Notes under the pieces: generated by a model | The model's database searches: none | What the model was told of the DNA's origin: nothing | The model's input: only the letters and a program-made list of their open reading frames with translations | From: Alteribacter natronophilus | GTDB lineage: Bacteria > Bacillota > Bacilli > Bacillales > Salisediminibacteriaceae | DNA length: 64,000 nucleotides | Direction of reading: 5' to 3' | Assembly: GCF_006007885.1 (NCBI RefSeq) | Contig: NZ_VCRO01000003.1 | Span: forward strand, 434,001-498,000 | Program-made: the position numbers and the translations under genes | Shown: positions 25,910-36,192 of the stretch, in pieces | How positions within the stretch are numbered: the first letter of the stretch is position 1 | How the letters are laid out: each line of letters starts with the position of its first letter

Positions 25910-27826
25910 ATGGCATATCACATCTCAGAGGAAGACATCTACCTTTTTCACCAGGGGACGCATTACCGGAGCTATCAGTTTATGGGGTGCCACGAAGTGA
26001 CCTTTGAAAATCAGACCGGCTTCCGGTTCACTGTCTGGGCCCCCCATGCCCGTGAAGTTGGGGTAGCAGGGGACTTTAATCACTGGGAAAGCAACGGCCA
26101 CAAGCTCACCCGCCTTACAGATCAGGGTTTATGGTCAGGCTTTTTTACGGATGTACAGCCGGATACGGCATATAAGTATGAAATCACGACAGCACAGGGA
26201 GACCGGATCCTGAAGAGCGATCCGTACGCCTATTATTCGGAAGTGAGACCTGCTACGGCATCGGTGGCCCATCGCCACAACACCTACGAGTGGCAGGACA
26301 GTAACTGGCAGGAAATGAACAGAGCGCGAAACCCCCACGAGTCACCACTCAATGTGTATGAGGTGCACGCAGGTTCATGGAAAACACATCAGGATGGTTC
26401 ACTTTACACATATCGGGAACTGGCTGACGAACTTATTCCCTATGTTAAATCACTCGGATTTACCCACATTGAACTGCTCCCACTGGCTGAGCACCCGCTC
26501 GACCTGTCATGGGGGTATCAGATTACAGGCTATTACTCAGTCACAAGCCGGTACGGAACACCGGATGATTTCAAGTATTTTGTAGATCAGTGCCACCATC
26601 ATAGTCTTGGCGTCATAATGGACTGGGTTCCAGGCCATTTCTGCAGAGATGATCATGGCCTGAGGCAGTTCGACGGCGAGCCCCTGTTTGAGTACAGTGA
26701 TCCGAAAAAAGCGGACAAAACAACATGGGGAACGCTTACTTTTGATTTCGGACGTCCCGAAGTCCAGAGCTTTTTAATTTCAAATGCCATGTTCTGGCTC
26801 GATGAGTATCACATTGATGGTATTCGTGCAGACGCAGTCGCCAGCATGCTTTACCTGAACTTCGACCGTCCCGACGGTGAGGAAAAAATCCATAACACAT
26901 ACGGCGGTGAGGATAACCTGGAAGCCGTCGCTTTTATAAAAAAGCTTAACGAAATCGTTTTCAAACACTATCCTCAGACTCTTATGATGGCAGAGGACAG
27001 TTCGGACCTCCCTCTGGTTACCGCCCCCACATACCAGGGCGGACTCGGGTTTAATTTTAAATGGAATATGGGGTGGATGAACGACACGCTTGATTACATG
27101 GAGCACGATCCGGTTTACCGGAAGTGGCATCATAATCTCCTGACATTTTCATTTATGTACACGCACACAGAGAATTTCGTCCTTCCTTTATCCCACGATG
27201 AAGTCGTACACGGGAAAAAGAGCCTGCTGGACAAAATGCCGGGAGATCAGTGGCAGCAGTTTGCAGGTCTGCGCCTCCTTTATGGATACATGATGGCTCA
27301 TCCCGGTAAGAAGCTGCTTTTCATGGGCGGTGAATTCGGACAGTACGCAGAATGGAAGGACCAGGAACAGCTTGACTGGCATTTATTCGACTACCCGCTT
27401 CACCGGTCTATGCACACGTACCTGTCCAAACTGAATTATTTCTATCTCGAAAATCCGGCTCTGTTTGAACAGGATCATCACCCTTCCGGATTCGAATGGA
27501 TCGACCCGCACAATATTGATCAAAGCGTTCTGGCTTTTATGAGGAGATCCAAAACACCCGGTGACGAGCTGATTATTGTGTGTAATTTCACACCTGAAGT
27601 GTCATACAACTACAAAGTCGGCGTTCCCCGTCCAGGGAAATACGTGGAGGTATTCAACTCCGATGACAGTCTGTTCAGCGGATCCGGACAGCTGAATACG
27701 GAAGAGCATTTTACAATCCCGGAAAAATGGCACGGCCATGAGCAGCATATCCGCTTAAAAGTTCCACCGCTGGCTCTCACATTTTTTAAAAGAATAGATG
27801 AAAACCCAAATGAGGAGGAATTGTAA
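25910..27826 (+). CDS. glgB: 1,4-alpha-glucan branching enzyme
   Basis: 638-residue GH13 enzyme that transfers alpha-1,4 chains to make alpha-1,6 branches in glycogen. The CBM48-type N-terminal module ([20 protein letters not shown]) is followed by GH13 motifs: [13 protein letters not shown]-type helix, [18 protein letters not shown] with the nucleophile Asp, MAEDSS with the acid/base Glu, and [12 protein letters not shown]. Size is normal for bacterial GlgB. AAGGAAGGGG lies before ATG 25910. Its stop TAATG overlaps glgC by one base, so translation is coupled. First gene of the glgBCDAP operon. Confidence 0.97.
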   Translation: MAYHISEEDIYLFHQGTHYRSYQFMGCHEVTFENQTGFRFTVWAPHAREVGVAGDFNHWESNGHKLTRLTDQGLWSGFFTDVQPDTAYKYEITTAQGDRILKSDPYAYYSEVRPATASVAHRHNTYEWQDSNWQEMNRARNPHESPLNVYEVHAGSWKTHQDGSLYTYRELADELIPYVKSLGFTHIELLPLAEHPLDLSWGYQITGYYSVTSRYGTPDDFKYFVDQCHHHSLGVIMDWVPGHFCRDDHGLRQFDGEPLFEYSDPKKADKTTWGTLTFDFGRPEVQSFLISNAMFWLDEYHIDGIRADAVASMLYLNFDRPDGEEKIHNTYGGEDNLEAVAFIKKLNEIVFKHYPQTLMMAEDSSDLPLVTAPTYQGGLGFNFKWNMGWMNDTLDYMEHDPVYRKWHHNLLTFSFMYTHTENFVLPLSHDEVVHGKKSLLDKMPGDQWQQFAGLRLLYGYMMAHPGKKLLFMGGEFGQYAEWKDQEQLDWHLFDYPLHRSMHTYLSKLNYFYLENPALFEQDHHPSGFEWIDPHNIDQSVLAFMRRSKTPGDELIIVCNFTPEVSYNYKVGVPRPGKYVEVFNSDDSLFSGSGQLNTEEHFTIPEKWHGHEQHIRLKVPPLALTFFKRIDENPNEEEL

Positions 27827-28974
27827 TGAACAGCAAAAAAGAAACGGTAGGCATGTTACTTGCAGGCGGTGAAGGAAAAAGGCTCGGGCTTTTGACCAAG
27901 GATCTGGCTAAACCTGCTGTCCCGTTTGGCGGCAAGTACCGCATCATTGATTTTACACTCAGCAACTGTGCCAACTCCGGCATTCATACAGTTGGTGTGA
28001 TGACACAGTATTCTCCTCTTCTTCTGAACAAGCATATCGGCATCGGAAAACCGTGGGATATGGACCGTCAGCATGACGGTGTATCCGTCCTTTCACCGTA
28101 CACTCAGAAAGAAGGCGGAAGCTGGTACTCGGGCACAGCGGATGCCATTTATCAGAACATTCATTTTATCGACCGTTACGATCCCGAGTACGTGCTCGTG
28201 ATTTCCGGTGATCACATTTATCAGATGAATTACAGGAAACTTCTGAAACATCATAAAGAACAGAATGCCGATGCAACGATCAGCGTTATTGAAGTTCCAT
28301 GGGACGAAGCTTCCCGTTTCGGTATTCTGAATACAACGGACGACCTCAGAATCTATGAGTTTGACGAAAAACCTGCCGAGCCAAAGAACAATCTGGCATC
28401 CATGGGAATTTACATTTTCAACTGGAAAGTACTGCGGAATTATCTCCTTGAAGATGCCAGGGACGTGAAATCCAGCCACGACTTCGGAAAAGACATCATT
28501 CCTGCCATGGTCTCAGACGACCGCCGTCTGTTCGCCTACCGCTTCGAAGGTTACTGGAAGGATGTAGGAACGGTCCGCAGCTACTGGGAGGCGAACATGG
28601 ATCTCCTTGACATGGAGGGGATGGTATCCCTCAACAACAAAGAGTGGCGCACCTATTCCCATGATTCAAATTATCCGCCGCAGTATATTAACGGCAACAC
28701 AAATATAACCAACTCCTTTATCAACTCCGGATGCTGGATCCGCGGAACGGTAGACCGGTCGATTCTCTTTGAAAACGTGGAAGTTGACAGCAAGTGCACG
28801 GTCCGGGAATCGATTCTGCATCCTCGGGTCAAAGTAGGAGAAAACTCCGTTATTGAGCGTGCCATCATTAAGGAAGATACCGTCATTCCTCCAGGCTCCT
28901 ACATTTCCACCCCTGAAGGAGAAGAACCATTCGTCATTGACAGCGAAAATGTTGAGCTTGCGGTAATGAAGTAA
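27826..28974 (+). CDS. glgC: Glucose-1-phosphate adenylyltransferase, catalytic subunit
   Basis: 382-residue enzyme that makes ADP-glucose from glucose-1-phosphate and ATP, the committed step of glycogen synthesis. The N-terminal nucleotidyltransferase motif [11 protein letters not shown] (residues 12-22), [15 protein letters not shown], the HIYQMNY Mg-site region and the C-terminal left-handed beta-helix hexapeptides ([10 protein letters not shown]) are intact. An AGGAGGAA site inside the glgB end precedes ATG 27826. It forms a heteromeric enzyme with GlgD, as in B. subtilis. Confidence 0.97.
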   Translation: MNSKKETVGMLLAGGEGKRLGLLTKDLAKPAVPFGGKYRIIDFTLSNCANSGIHTVGVMTQYSPLLLNKHIGIGKPWDMDRQHDGVSVLSPYTQKEGGSWYSGTADAIYQNIHFIDRYDPEYVLVISGDHIYQMNYRKLLKHHKEQNADATISVIEVPWDEASRFGILNTTDDLRIYEFDEKPAEPKNNLASMGIYIFNWKVLRNYLLEDARDVKSSHDFGKDIIPAMVSDDRRLFAYRFEGYWKDVGTVRSYWEANMDLLDMEGMVSLNNKEWRTYSHDSNYPPQYINGNTNITNSFINSGCWIRGTVDRSILFENVEVDSKCTVRESILHPRVKVGENSVIERAIIKEDTVIPPGSYISTPEGEEPFVIDSENVELAVMK

Positions 28975-29008
28975 TAATACCTCTGAAAAAAACGAGCCTC
29001 CACCTCTA

Positions 29009-29047
29009 CCGCCGCGGAAAGCGAACGGACGGCGCGCAGCGGAGCTT
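29009..29047 (+). repeat. Fragment of a family C repeat in the glgC-glgD gap
   Basis: ACCGCCGCGGAAAGCGAACGG followed by GCAGCGGAG matches the end of the family C element at 50811-50942 (reverse strand). Only about 39 bp remain, inside the glycogen operon. Confidence 0.6.
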
Positions 29048-29098
29048 CTTACAAGACACCTTCAAAAACAACCGCCAAACTAAAGGAGGAAAATATCC

Positions 29099-30205
29099 AT
29101 GGAAACAATGATGGGACTCATTAACCTGGAACACGAACACGACTATCTCAGCGAACTGACATACTTCCGGTGCGGAGCTGCAGTTCCTTTTGCCGGCCGT
29201 TACCGCATGATCGACTTTACACTCTCCAACATGGTCCGTTCAAACGTGCAGGACATTGCCATTTTTACACGAAACAAATACCGTTCACTTATGGACCACC
29301 TTGGCACAGGGGCTGACTGGGAGCTGGACCGCAGAAACGGTGGCCTGTTCATTCTTCCGCCGGACTGGAACGATCCCACTGATATTTCCCGCGGCGATTT
29401 AAGCCATTTTCATAACAACAGAGACTACTTCAACCGCGGCCGCTCAAACTACGTCATCATAAGCGGAAGCCAGTTCCTTTCAAACGCAGACTACCAGGAA
29501 GCCTTTGAGTACCACCTTGAACGAAAAGCAGATGTAACTTTAATTACAACCCGGGTTCAAAACTTCGAAAAAGAACACGAAGCGAGCCTCCGCATTGAGC
29601 AGGATGACCGGGGATGGGTTCACAACCTTACGAACGAGCACAGCAACCCGCACCTGTTTACCGGCGTGTACATTATCAGCAAGGAACTCCTTATGAAACT
29701 TGTGGATGAGTGCATCGCCCATCATAAAGGCCATTTCTTCCTTGACGGCATCAAAGCCAACCTTGGGGATCTGAATGTCCAGACGTACGAGCATGTAGGC
29801 TATACTGCTTTCATCAATTCCGTGGAAAGCTTTTTCAGAAACAATATGAATCTGCTTAACCCGGACAACTACAAAGAACTGTTCTATAAAAACGCATTTA
29901 TCAAAACAAAAATCAGCAATGAGCCGCCGACAAAATACCTGGACCTCTCGGAAGTGAAAGATTCTCTTCTGGCAAACGGATGTGAAATTAACGGTGAAGT
30001 GGAAAACAGCATTCTTTTCAGGGGGGTAAAAGTGAAGCCCGGAGCAAAAGTCATTAACTCCGTAATTATGCAGCGGTGCACGATCGAGGAAGGCGTTCAC
30101 CTTGAAAATGTCATTCTCGACAAGGATGTGACTGTGAGACAGGATCAGACATTTATCGGGTCTCCGGCAAAACCTTACGTTGTGGCCAAGCGGAAGGTAA
30201 TGTAA
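29099..30205 (+). CDS. glgD: Glucose-1-phosphate adenylyltransferase, regulatory subunit
   Basis: 368-residue GlgC paralogue with the same fold (FAGRYRMIDFTLSN and C-terminal beta-helix repeats), but the GlgC catalytic GGXGXRL loop is replaced by LEHEHDYLSELTY, so it is a non-catalytic partner. In Bacillus GlgD enhances and regulates the GlgC activity. AAAGGAGG lies before ATG 29099. The 124-bp gap from glgC carries a repeat fragment, but no terminator interrupts the operon. Confidence 0.96.
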   Translation: METMMGLINLEHEHDYLSELTYFRCGAAVPFAGRYRMIDFTLSNMVRSNVQDIAIFTRNKYRSLMDHLGTGADWELDRRNGGLFILPPDWNDPTDISRGDLSHFHNNRDYFNRGRSNYVIISGSQFLSNADYQEAFEYHLERKADVTLITTRVQNFEKEHEASLRIEQDDRGWVHNLTNEHSNPHLFTGVYIISKELLMKLVDECIAHHKGHFFLDGIKANLGDLNVQTYEHVGYTAFINSVESFFRNNMNLLNPDNYKELFYKNAFIKTKISNEPPTKYLDLSEVKDSLLANGCEINGEVENSILFRGVKVKPGAKVINSVIMQRCTIEEGVHLENVILDKDVTVRQDQTFIGSPAKPYVVAKRKVM

Positions 30206-30227
30206 CGGCAAGGCCCCCTTTCTCCAA

Positions 30228-30283
30228 AGGCTGAAGCGATGCCCGCGGAAAGCGTCCGCCTGCAGCGTAATAAAACAACATAC
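30228..30283 (+). repeat. Family A right-end remnant in the glgD-glgA gap
   Basis: GGCTGAAGCGATGCCCGCGG and AAAGCGTCCGCCTGCAGCG match the right third of copy 2; it ends in TAATAAAACAACA without the terminal GAAAACAGCT. Both ends are lost and no target duplication remains. Confidence 0.7.
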
Positions 30284-30314
30284 CTTTATGAAACGAGTCT
30301 AAGAAAAAAACCAT

Positions 30315-30339
30315 CCCGGAAGCCTTACCTGCTTCCGGG
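30315..30339 (+). other. Perfect hairpin before glgA
   Basis: CCCGGAAGC/GCTTCCGGG with a 7-nt loop ends 12 bp before the glgA ribosome site. There is no T-tract, so it is not a simple terminator. It could be an mRNA-processing, stability or translational element. Confidence 0.5.
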
Positions 30340-30362
30340 TGACATGAAAAAGGAGACTGGTG

Positions 30363-31793
30363 ATGAAAAACGTACTTTTTGCTGCATCCGAATGCACCCC
30401 ATTCATCAAAACCGGAGGACTGGCCGATGTCATCGGCTCCCTCCCCCAGGAACTGAACAAATCAAGAAAAGCACACGTGAAAGTAATTCTTCCATTTTAC
30501 GATGAAATGCCGTCCCACTGGCAGGCACAGATGGAGCTTGTCGCCACCATTAATGTACCTGTAGGCTGGCGAAACCAGGAGGCCTCCCTGTACAGCCTCG
30601 AACATAACAATGTCGAGTATTTTTTCGTAGCCAATGACTATTATTTCACCCGCAAAGGGGTATACGGATACTATGACGACGGGGAGCGGTTTGTCTTTTT
30701 CAGCCGTGCGGTCATTGAAGCACTGCCTTACATCGGTTTTACACCTGATGTCATCCATGCTCATGACTGGCAGACGGGACTGGTTCCGGCTTTTGCCAAA
30801 ATTCTGCAACCTCTCGAGGATCTGCACACGGTGTTCACCATTCATAACATCCGGTACCAGGGTATGATGCCCCATCAGATGTTTGATGAGCTGTTTAACC
30901 TTTCCATTGAACATTTCGGTGGACTGGAATGGAACGGCATGCTCAACTGCATGAAAAGCGGGATCTTCCATGCTGATAAAATCACGACCGTAAGCCCGAG
31001 TTATGCAGAGGAGATTAAAGACCCCTACTACGGCGAAGGACTTCATCAACTGCTTAACGAGAGAGCAGAGGACCTGTCCGGCATCATCAACGGAATCGAC
31101 ACAAACGACTATCATCCTATGAAAGATCCGTATATCTTCTCAAATTACCGCCATTCACGGGGCAAAAAGAAAGAAAACAAAGAATATCTCCAGGAGCAGC
31201 TGCATCTTCCAGTAGATGGTGAAAAGCCCCTTTATATCATCGTTTCACGTCTCGTGGAACAGAAAGGCTTCCACCTTGTTCAGCGGATCCTCGATGAGTT
31301 TCTTGAAGAAGATGTGCAGGTTGCCGTACTCGGCACCGGTGAGGGTGAGTTTGAAGGCTTCTTTTACCATGCACAGGAGCGTCATCCTGACAGGTTCTCT
31401 GTAAAACTGATGTTTGATGAAAAGCTGGCCCGGCAAATGTATGCAGCAGCCGATTTCTTTATTATGCCGTCTCAGTTTGAACCATGCGGTCTCACCCAGC
31501 TGATTGCCCTTCAGTACAAAGCTGTGCCAATTGTACGGGAAACAGGTGGTCTTCGTGATACGGTGACGCCATTTAACGAAATCACAGGAGAAGGAAACGG
31601 CTTTCGTTTTGAGAACTATAATGCCCATGAACTTCTTGATGCGCTGCGGTATTCACTTTCGGTTTACCGTAATCCGATTCAGTGGATCCAGCTTCTGAAA
31701 AACGTCAATAAAAGCCAGTACAGCTGGAAAGACTCCGCTGCATCCTATGCAGACCTGTATGAGTCATTCACACATGCCAGTATCTATTCCTAG
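30363..31793 (+). CDS. glgA: Glycogen synthase
   Basis: 476-residue GT5 enzyme that extends alpha-1,4-glucan chains from ADP-glucose. The N-terminal KTGGLADVIGSLP motif (binding of the ADP-glucose, residues 17-29), the FTIHNIRYQG and HAHDWQTGLVP segments, and the C-terminal SRLVEQKGF and PSQFEPCGLTQL motifs are all present. ATG 30363 is preferred to the GTG at 30360 for its spacing from AAGGAG. A family A remnant and a hairpin separate it from glgD. Confidence 0.97.
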   Translation: MKNVLFAASECTPFIKTGGLADVIGSLPQELNKSRKAHVKVILPFYDEMPSHWQAQMELVATINVPVGWRNQEASLYSLEHNNVEYFFVANDYYFTRKGVYGYYDDGERFVFFSRAVIEALPYIGFTPDVIHAHDWQTGLVPAFAKILQPLEDLHTVFTIHNIRYQGMMPHQMFDELFNLSIEHFGGLEWNGMLNCMKSGIFHADKITTVSPSYAEEIKDPYYGEGLHQLLNERAEDLSGIINGIDTNDYHPMKDPYIFSNYRHSRGKKKENKEYLQEQLHLPVDGEKPLYIIVSRLVEQKGFHLVQRILDEFLEEDVQVAVLGTGEGEFEGFFYHAQERHPDRFSVKLMFDEKLARQMYAAADFFIMPSQFEPCGLTQLIALQYKAVPIVRETGGLRDTVTPFNEITGEGNGFRFENYNAHELLDALRYSLSVYRNPIQWIQLLKNVNKSQYSWKDSAASYADLYESFTHASIYS

Positions 31794-31806
31794 GGAGTGA
31801 ACCATT

Positions 31807-34239
31807 TTGGCCCAGTTAACTACAGAAAGCTGGATTGACAGTATCAGACAAAAAACTGAAAAAGTCGGAGGGATCTCGCTTGAAGATGCCTCCGAGAAAG
31901 ACCTGTTTTACGCGATTTGCGGCATTGTAAGTGAAGAAATGAACAAAAACTGGATCGAAACACAGGAACGATGCAGAAAAACCGAAAACAAGCAGGTTTA
32001 CTACCTTTCTATGGAATTCCTGATCGGGCGCCTCCTTGAAAGCAATCTTCTCAATACAGGCATGCTGGATTCCTGCAATGAGGCACTGAGAAAAATGGGG
32101 TACGACCCTGAAAAAGTCTATGCAACGGAGCATGATGCCGGGCTGGGGAACGGCGGTCTTGGAAGGCTCGCGGCCTGTTTCCTTGAATCAATCGCGTCAT
32201 TGAATTATGCCGGTCACGGCTGCGGCATCCGGTACCGGTACGGGCTTTTTGAACAGAGGATTATTCATGGCCACCAGGTGGAGCTGCCGGACTACTGGCT
32301 GAAGGAAGAATATCCCTGGGAAACACGTAAAGCCGATGAGGCGGTGGATATTCACTTTGGCGGGGACATCCATATGCTGAAGAAAAATGACGGCAGCCTG
32401 GAATTTAAATACGAAAATACTGATAAAGTGACGGCTGTCCCCTATGACGTTCCCATTGCCGGTTACCAGAACGGTGTTGTAAACACTCTGCGCCTCTGGA
32501 GTGCAGAATCAAATTCAGGGACTACCGATATGATGACGAGCCAGAGCTCACAGTACTACCATCATCTCGATCATAAACATTCCATTGAACAGATCTCCGG
32601 CTTTCTTTATCCGGATGATTCCGGTTACGAAGGAAAGCTGCTGCGCTTAAAACAGCAGTATTTCCTCGTATCATCCAGTCTGAAAAGTATCATCAGGCAG
32701 TATAAAAAGAATGTGAGGCGCTCCCTCATTCATATGCCTGAAAAAATTGTCATCCAGATTAACGATACTCACCCGAGTCTCACCGTACCGGAACTGATGA
32801 GAATTCTTATGGATGAGGAACGGTTTGGCTGGGACGATGCATGGGACATTACAACCCGTGTAGTTGCCTATACGAATCACACCACACTCAGTGAGGCTCT
32901 GGAAAAATGGCCGCAGGATATGGTTAAAACCCTCCTGCCCCGTCTGCATATGATCATTCACGAGATCAACGAGCGATTCTGCCGTGATGTATGGGAGAAC
33001 CACCCTGAGCTGCAGAGTAAGGTCCATGAACTGGCTATCATTGCCGACGATCAGATCCATATGGCGCGGCTTGCCATTGTCGGGAGCTTCAGTGTTAACG
33101 GTGTAGCCCGCCTCCATACTGAGATCCTGAAGAAAAAAGAAATGAAAAACTTCTACACGCTGTTTCCGGACCGCTTCAACAACAAAACAAATGGCATTAC
33201 CCACAGACGCTGGCTCCTTCAGGTGAACCCGGAGCTGTCATCTCTGATTACGGATGTCATCGGCCCCCAGTGGATCAGCCGGCCAAACCAGCTGATCAGT
33301 CTGCTGCGCTACTCCCGGGATGAGCCGTTCCTTGACAGGGTGTCGGATGTGAAGCTCAGGAATAAAGAAAAGATGGCAAACTTCATTCACGATAAAACAG
33401 GAATAACGGTGAGTGAACACTCCATTTTTGATGTGCAGATCAAGCGGCTCCATGAATACAAACGACAGCTGTTAAACATCTTTCATATTATCCACCTCTA
33501 TAACGAGCTGAAGGACAATCCGAACCTGGACATCACGCCGAGAACGTTCATTTTCGGCGCCAAGGCGGCACCGAGTTATTACTTTGCAAAGGAAGTCATT
33601 AAACTGATCGTGCGGATGGCATCGATTATAAACAACGATGCTTCCATCAACGATAAGCTCAAGGTGATCTTCCTGGAGAACTATAATGTGAGCCTGGCCG
33701 AACGGATTATTCCCGCTGCGGATATCAGTGAGCAGATCTCCACTGCCAGTAAGGAGGCTTCCGGCACGGGGAACATGAAGATGATGATGAACGGGGCACT
33801 CACTCTCGGTACCCTGGACGGAGCCAACATTGAAATCCGTGATCTCGTAGGAGACCCGAACATCTTTATTTTCGGCCTTACTGCCGACGAGGTGCTGGAT
33901 TACTACCATCACGGCGGCTACGTTGCCAGGGATATCTATAACAATGATGAGCGCGTCCGGCGGATTCTGGACCAGCTGAACGAAGGGGCATTCGGCTCCC
34001 AGGAGATCGAATTCAAGGATATCTATTACCACATCCTTTATCACAACGATCCGTATTTCGTTCTCAAAGACTTTGATGCCTATATTGAAACCCACGAACT
34101 TGTAGAGCAGGCCTATCGTGACAAGCCGGCCTGGATGAATATGAGCGTAACCAATATCGCCTACTCCGGGAAATTCTCGAGCGACCGTACCATCCAGGAA
34201 TATGCCTCGGAAATATGGAAGCTGAAACGAATGACATAA
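31807..34239 (+). CDS. glgP: Glycogen phosphorylase
   Basis: 810-residue GT35 enzyme that releases glucose-1-phosphate from glycogen ends. The start is TTG 31807 with TAGGGAGTG upstream. Key segments: YLSMEFLIGRLL near the N-terminus, GNGGLGRLAACF, the IQINDTHPSL block, and the pyridoxal-phosphate signature EASGTGNMKMMMNGALT, where the Lys of NMK carries the cofactor. Length is typical. It is the last gene of the operon, and a strong terminator follows. Confidence 0.97.
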   Translation: MAQLTTESWIDSIRQKTEKVGGISLEDASEKDLFYAICGIVSEEMNKNWIETQERCRKTENKQVYYLSMEFLIGRLLESNLLNTGMLDSCNEALRKMGYDPEKVYATEHDAGLGNGGLGRLAACFLESIASLNYAGHGCGIRYRYGLFEQRIIHGHQVELPDYWLKEEYPWETRKADEAVDIHFGGDIHMLKKNDGSLEFKYENTDKVTAVPYDVPIAGYQNGVVNTLRLWSAESNSGTTDMMTSQSSQYYHHLDHKHSIEQISGFLYPDDSGYEGKLLRLKQQYFLVSSSLKSIIRQYKKNVRRSLIHMPEKIVIQINDTHPSLTVPELMRILMDEERFGWDDAWDITTRVVAYTNHTTLSEALEKWPQDMVKTLLPRLHMIIHEINERFCRDVWENHPELQSKVHELAIIADDQIHMARLAIVGSFSVNGVARLHTEILKKKEMKNFYTLFPDRFNNKTNGITHRRWLLQVNPELSSLITDVIGPQWISRPNQLISLLRYSRDEPFLDRVSDVKLRNKEKMANFIHDKTGITVSEHSIFDVQIKRLHEYKRQLLNIFHIIHLYNELKDNPNLDITPRTFIFGAKAAPSYYFAKEVIKLIVRMASIINNDASINDKLKVIFLENYNVSLAERIIPAADISEQISTASKEASGTGNMKMMMNGALTLGTLDGANIEIRDLVGDPNIFIFGLTADEVLDYYHHGGYVARDIYNNDERVRRILDQLNEGAFGSQEIEFKDIYYHILYHNDPYFVLKDFDAYIETHELVEQAYRDKPAWMNMSVTNIAYSGKFSSDRTIQEYASEIWKLKRMT

Positions 34240-34253
34240 CTCTGCAGTAAAAA

Positions 34254-34292
34254 ATCAGGCCGCTCCACATCTGTGGGAGCGGCCTGATTTAT
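34254..34292 (+). terminator. glg operon terminator
   Basis: ATCAGGCCGCTCC/GGGAGCGGCCTGAT forms a long perfect stem followed by TTATAC; the A-run before it lets it act for the minus-strand gene at 34368 too. Confidence 0.92.
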
Positions 34293-34367
34293 ACACATTC
34301 CGGGTTATATGATTTACGCGGCTTCATGGCGAACTCACAAATTTTCCTCAAAACAGGCTCTGCCCGT

Positions 34368-35333
34368 TCAGATGCCGCCTCCCCGCTCCTCATTTACTGC
34401 ACTTTCGCCGCTCAAACCCGACCTTTCGGCAGCGTAAGTCACGCAGTAATCCAGCAGCGTATTTGTCACTTTAAGCTGATCGGACTTAATCGGTGAATGA
34501 TTTTTCCTCATCTGTTCAAACCAGCCGGGAAAGCTGCGTTTATCGATGATCCTGTAGATCCGGTTATTATCAGGTATATCGATAAAGCTGTTTTTCGCTA
34601 CAAGAGCCGGTTTCAGTTTTGCCGGATGCCCCTGTTCCTGGAGAATTTCCTTTACAACTGAAGCCATCCGTTTTAAAGCCGTTCCGGGATGGATGATCTT
34701 TTCTGTTCCACTCCGGCTCTGTCTGTTCCAGAATCGCTCATTGAGGGGGGAATAAATCGTATGCTCGTCCCCGTCCAGAGGCTGTAGCAGCCAGATCTCC
34801 ACAGGAGTGATTATAATAACTCCAAGCTCCACTTCCGCCTGCCGAACCCGGAATACAGGGGAATAAAGAATAAAGTATGTATCAGGCAGGTCCTTTACCA
34901 TCCTGGCAAGGAGCGTATCCTGTTCAAACCGGCTGCTGATGGCGGACGTTTCCGAAATAGTCGAAGAAGCCCAGCTCAGCTGAAACTGATACAGTTCCTC
35001 CCTGAACGACCTTGCAAGGCTGTCCAGTGAAGAAACGGGACGGTTAAATGAAACATCTCTGCCCCCGTCAGTTTCCTCCTTCGTTACATTTTTTCGTCGC
35101 AGGAACGGAACCTGCTTTACCATCCGCTTCCACACCGAACCTGCCTCCATACCCCAGCTGGAAGTAACAATCTCTTCGTAATCCCTTATGAGAGGCTTTT
35201 TCCGCTCTGTTTCCCAATTATGCTTCAGCCGTTCCCACCGCTCTGTTTTCAGGCGGGGGTAGCGGCTTGAATAGCGGTGAAGATCTGTTTCGTACCTGGA
35301 TATGTAATCTGCCAGTTTCACCAGCTGTGCCAT
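34368..35333 (-). CDS. Hypothetical protein with NERD-like region
   Basis: 321-residue, mostly soluble protein. The first 160 residues are charged and helical (AFRYPRLKTERWERLK-like segment). A segment near residues 155-190 (YSPVFRVRQAEVELGVIIITPVEIWLLQP) resembles the NERD nuclease-related strand pattern, but the catalytic acidic residues of that family are not clear. A strong AGGGGGG site precedes ATG 35333. It is 84 bp downstream of thpR on the same strand. Function unknown; nuclease-like activity is a weak inference. Confidence 0.6.
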   Translation of the reverse strand: MAQLVKLADYISRYETDLHRYSSRYPRLKTERWERLKHNWETERKKPLIRDYEEIVTSSWGMEAGSVWKRMVKQVPFLRRKNVTKEETDGGRDVSFNRPVSSLDSLARSFREELYQFQLSWASSTISETSAISSRFEQDTLLARMVKDLPDTYFILYSPVFRVRQAEVELGVIIITPVEIWLLQPLDGDEHTIYSPLNERFWNRQSRSGTEKIIHPGTALKRMASVVKEILQEQGHPAKLKPALVAKNSFIDIPDNNRIYRIIDKRSFPGWFEQMRKNHSPIKSDQLKVTNTLLDYCVTYAAERSGLSGESAVNEERGGGI

Positions 35334-35417
35334 CTGCCATTCCCCCCTGCATAGTTAACTGTTTTTATTTTAGCACAGCCTCCGCACCGCTCTCATGGTA
35401 GAAATCCATCTGATTTT

Positions 35418-35972
35418 TTACGAGTGAAGGGTAATTGTATCTATTTTTTCGTATTTGGGAAACTTTCCCGGGTGGATTTTAAACAGTATTACCTCTCCCG
35501 CCTGCCACTCAACCGGAGGGAGTTCCGATGGCAGGTTGTGCAGTTTCAGCGGCCTGTCCCCCCTGTACCCTTTCGCCACAGTTATGTGCGGCGTGAACGG
35601 TCGGGATTCTGTTGGAAATCCGTGTTTTTCAGCGAGCTTCTTCACCTTGATCTGCAGCTCCATCAGCGCCTTGCTGTACGTCATCCCGCCGAAGAGTACA
35701 CGAGGTTCAGCCGGGCGGCCAAAGAACCCGACTTCCCGCAATTTAAGCCGGAAAACAGCCTCTTCGTGCAGACGGGACTTCATCTCCTCCCAGAGAGCCG
35801 CCCGTTTTTCATCATCCCAGCCCCCGAGAAATAGTAATGTAATATGAAAATCCTCAGGATGAACTTCTGTTTTAAACCTTTCATCTGTTTCATAGTCCTC
35901 CTGAATTTTTATCAGGGGAGCTGCCGCCTCCTCCGGTACTGGCAGTGCAATGAAATAATGATCTCCGCTCAC
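35418..35972 (-). CDS. thpR: RNA 2',3'-cyclic phosphodiesterase (2'-5' ligase family)
   Basis: 184-residue protein of the LigT/ThpR family, which hydrolyses 2',3'-cyclic phosphates in RNA ends and can make 2'-5' bonds in vitro. The two HxTx catalytic motifs are HITL and HITV, in the usual spacing. GTG 35972 (MSGDHYFIALPVP) with AAAAGGAGGGG upstream is preferred to the frame start at 36035. Located upstream of the NERD-like gene; probably co-transcribed. Confidence 0.9.
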   Translation of the reverse strand: MSGDHYFIALPVPEEAAAPLIKIQEDYETDERFKTEVHPEDFHITLLFLGGWDDEKRAALWEEMKSRLHEEAVFRLKLREVGFFGRPAEPRVLFGGMTYSKALMELQIKVKKLAEKHGFPTESRPFTPHITVAKGYRGDRPLKLHNLPSELPPVEWQAGEVILFKIHPGKFPKYEKIDTITLHS

Positions 35973-36092
35973 AGGTACCCCTCCTTTTATGATTAAACGC
36001 GGTTGTGATAAAATATCAGTGACTAATCCCGACAACCACGATCAGGAAAAATGGAAATATCGCTCTCTTTTAGTGTAACAATATAGATCAAT

Positions 36093-36126
36093 GATCATGC
36101 AGGATCATGCCCCTGCTCCAGGGGGC
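36093..36126 (+). promoter_or_regulatory. cysK leader: direct repeat and hairpin
   Basis: GATCATGC occurs twice 10 bp apart (36093-36110), followed by a GCCCC/GGGGC hairpin (36109-36126) without T-tract. It may be a regulator site or leader structure; no sulfur riboswitch consensus was seen. Confidence 0.3.
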
Positions 36127-36192
36127 TTAAAAAAGCCACCTCTAACTTTTTGCAGACTGAATAACTTTGAGAAGCCCGAAAGGATGATTGTC

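Noticed and set aside
36061-36192. Riboswitch upstream of cysK
   Set aside because: Only a short hairpin and a repeated GATCATGC occur; no SAM, T-box or other known consensus, and no terminator-like T-run.
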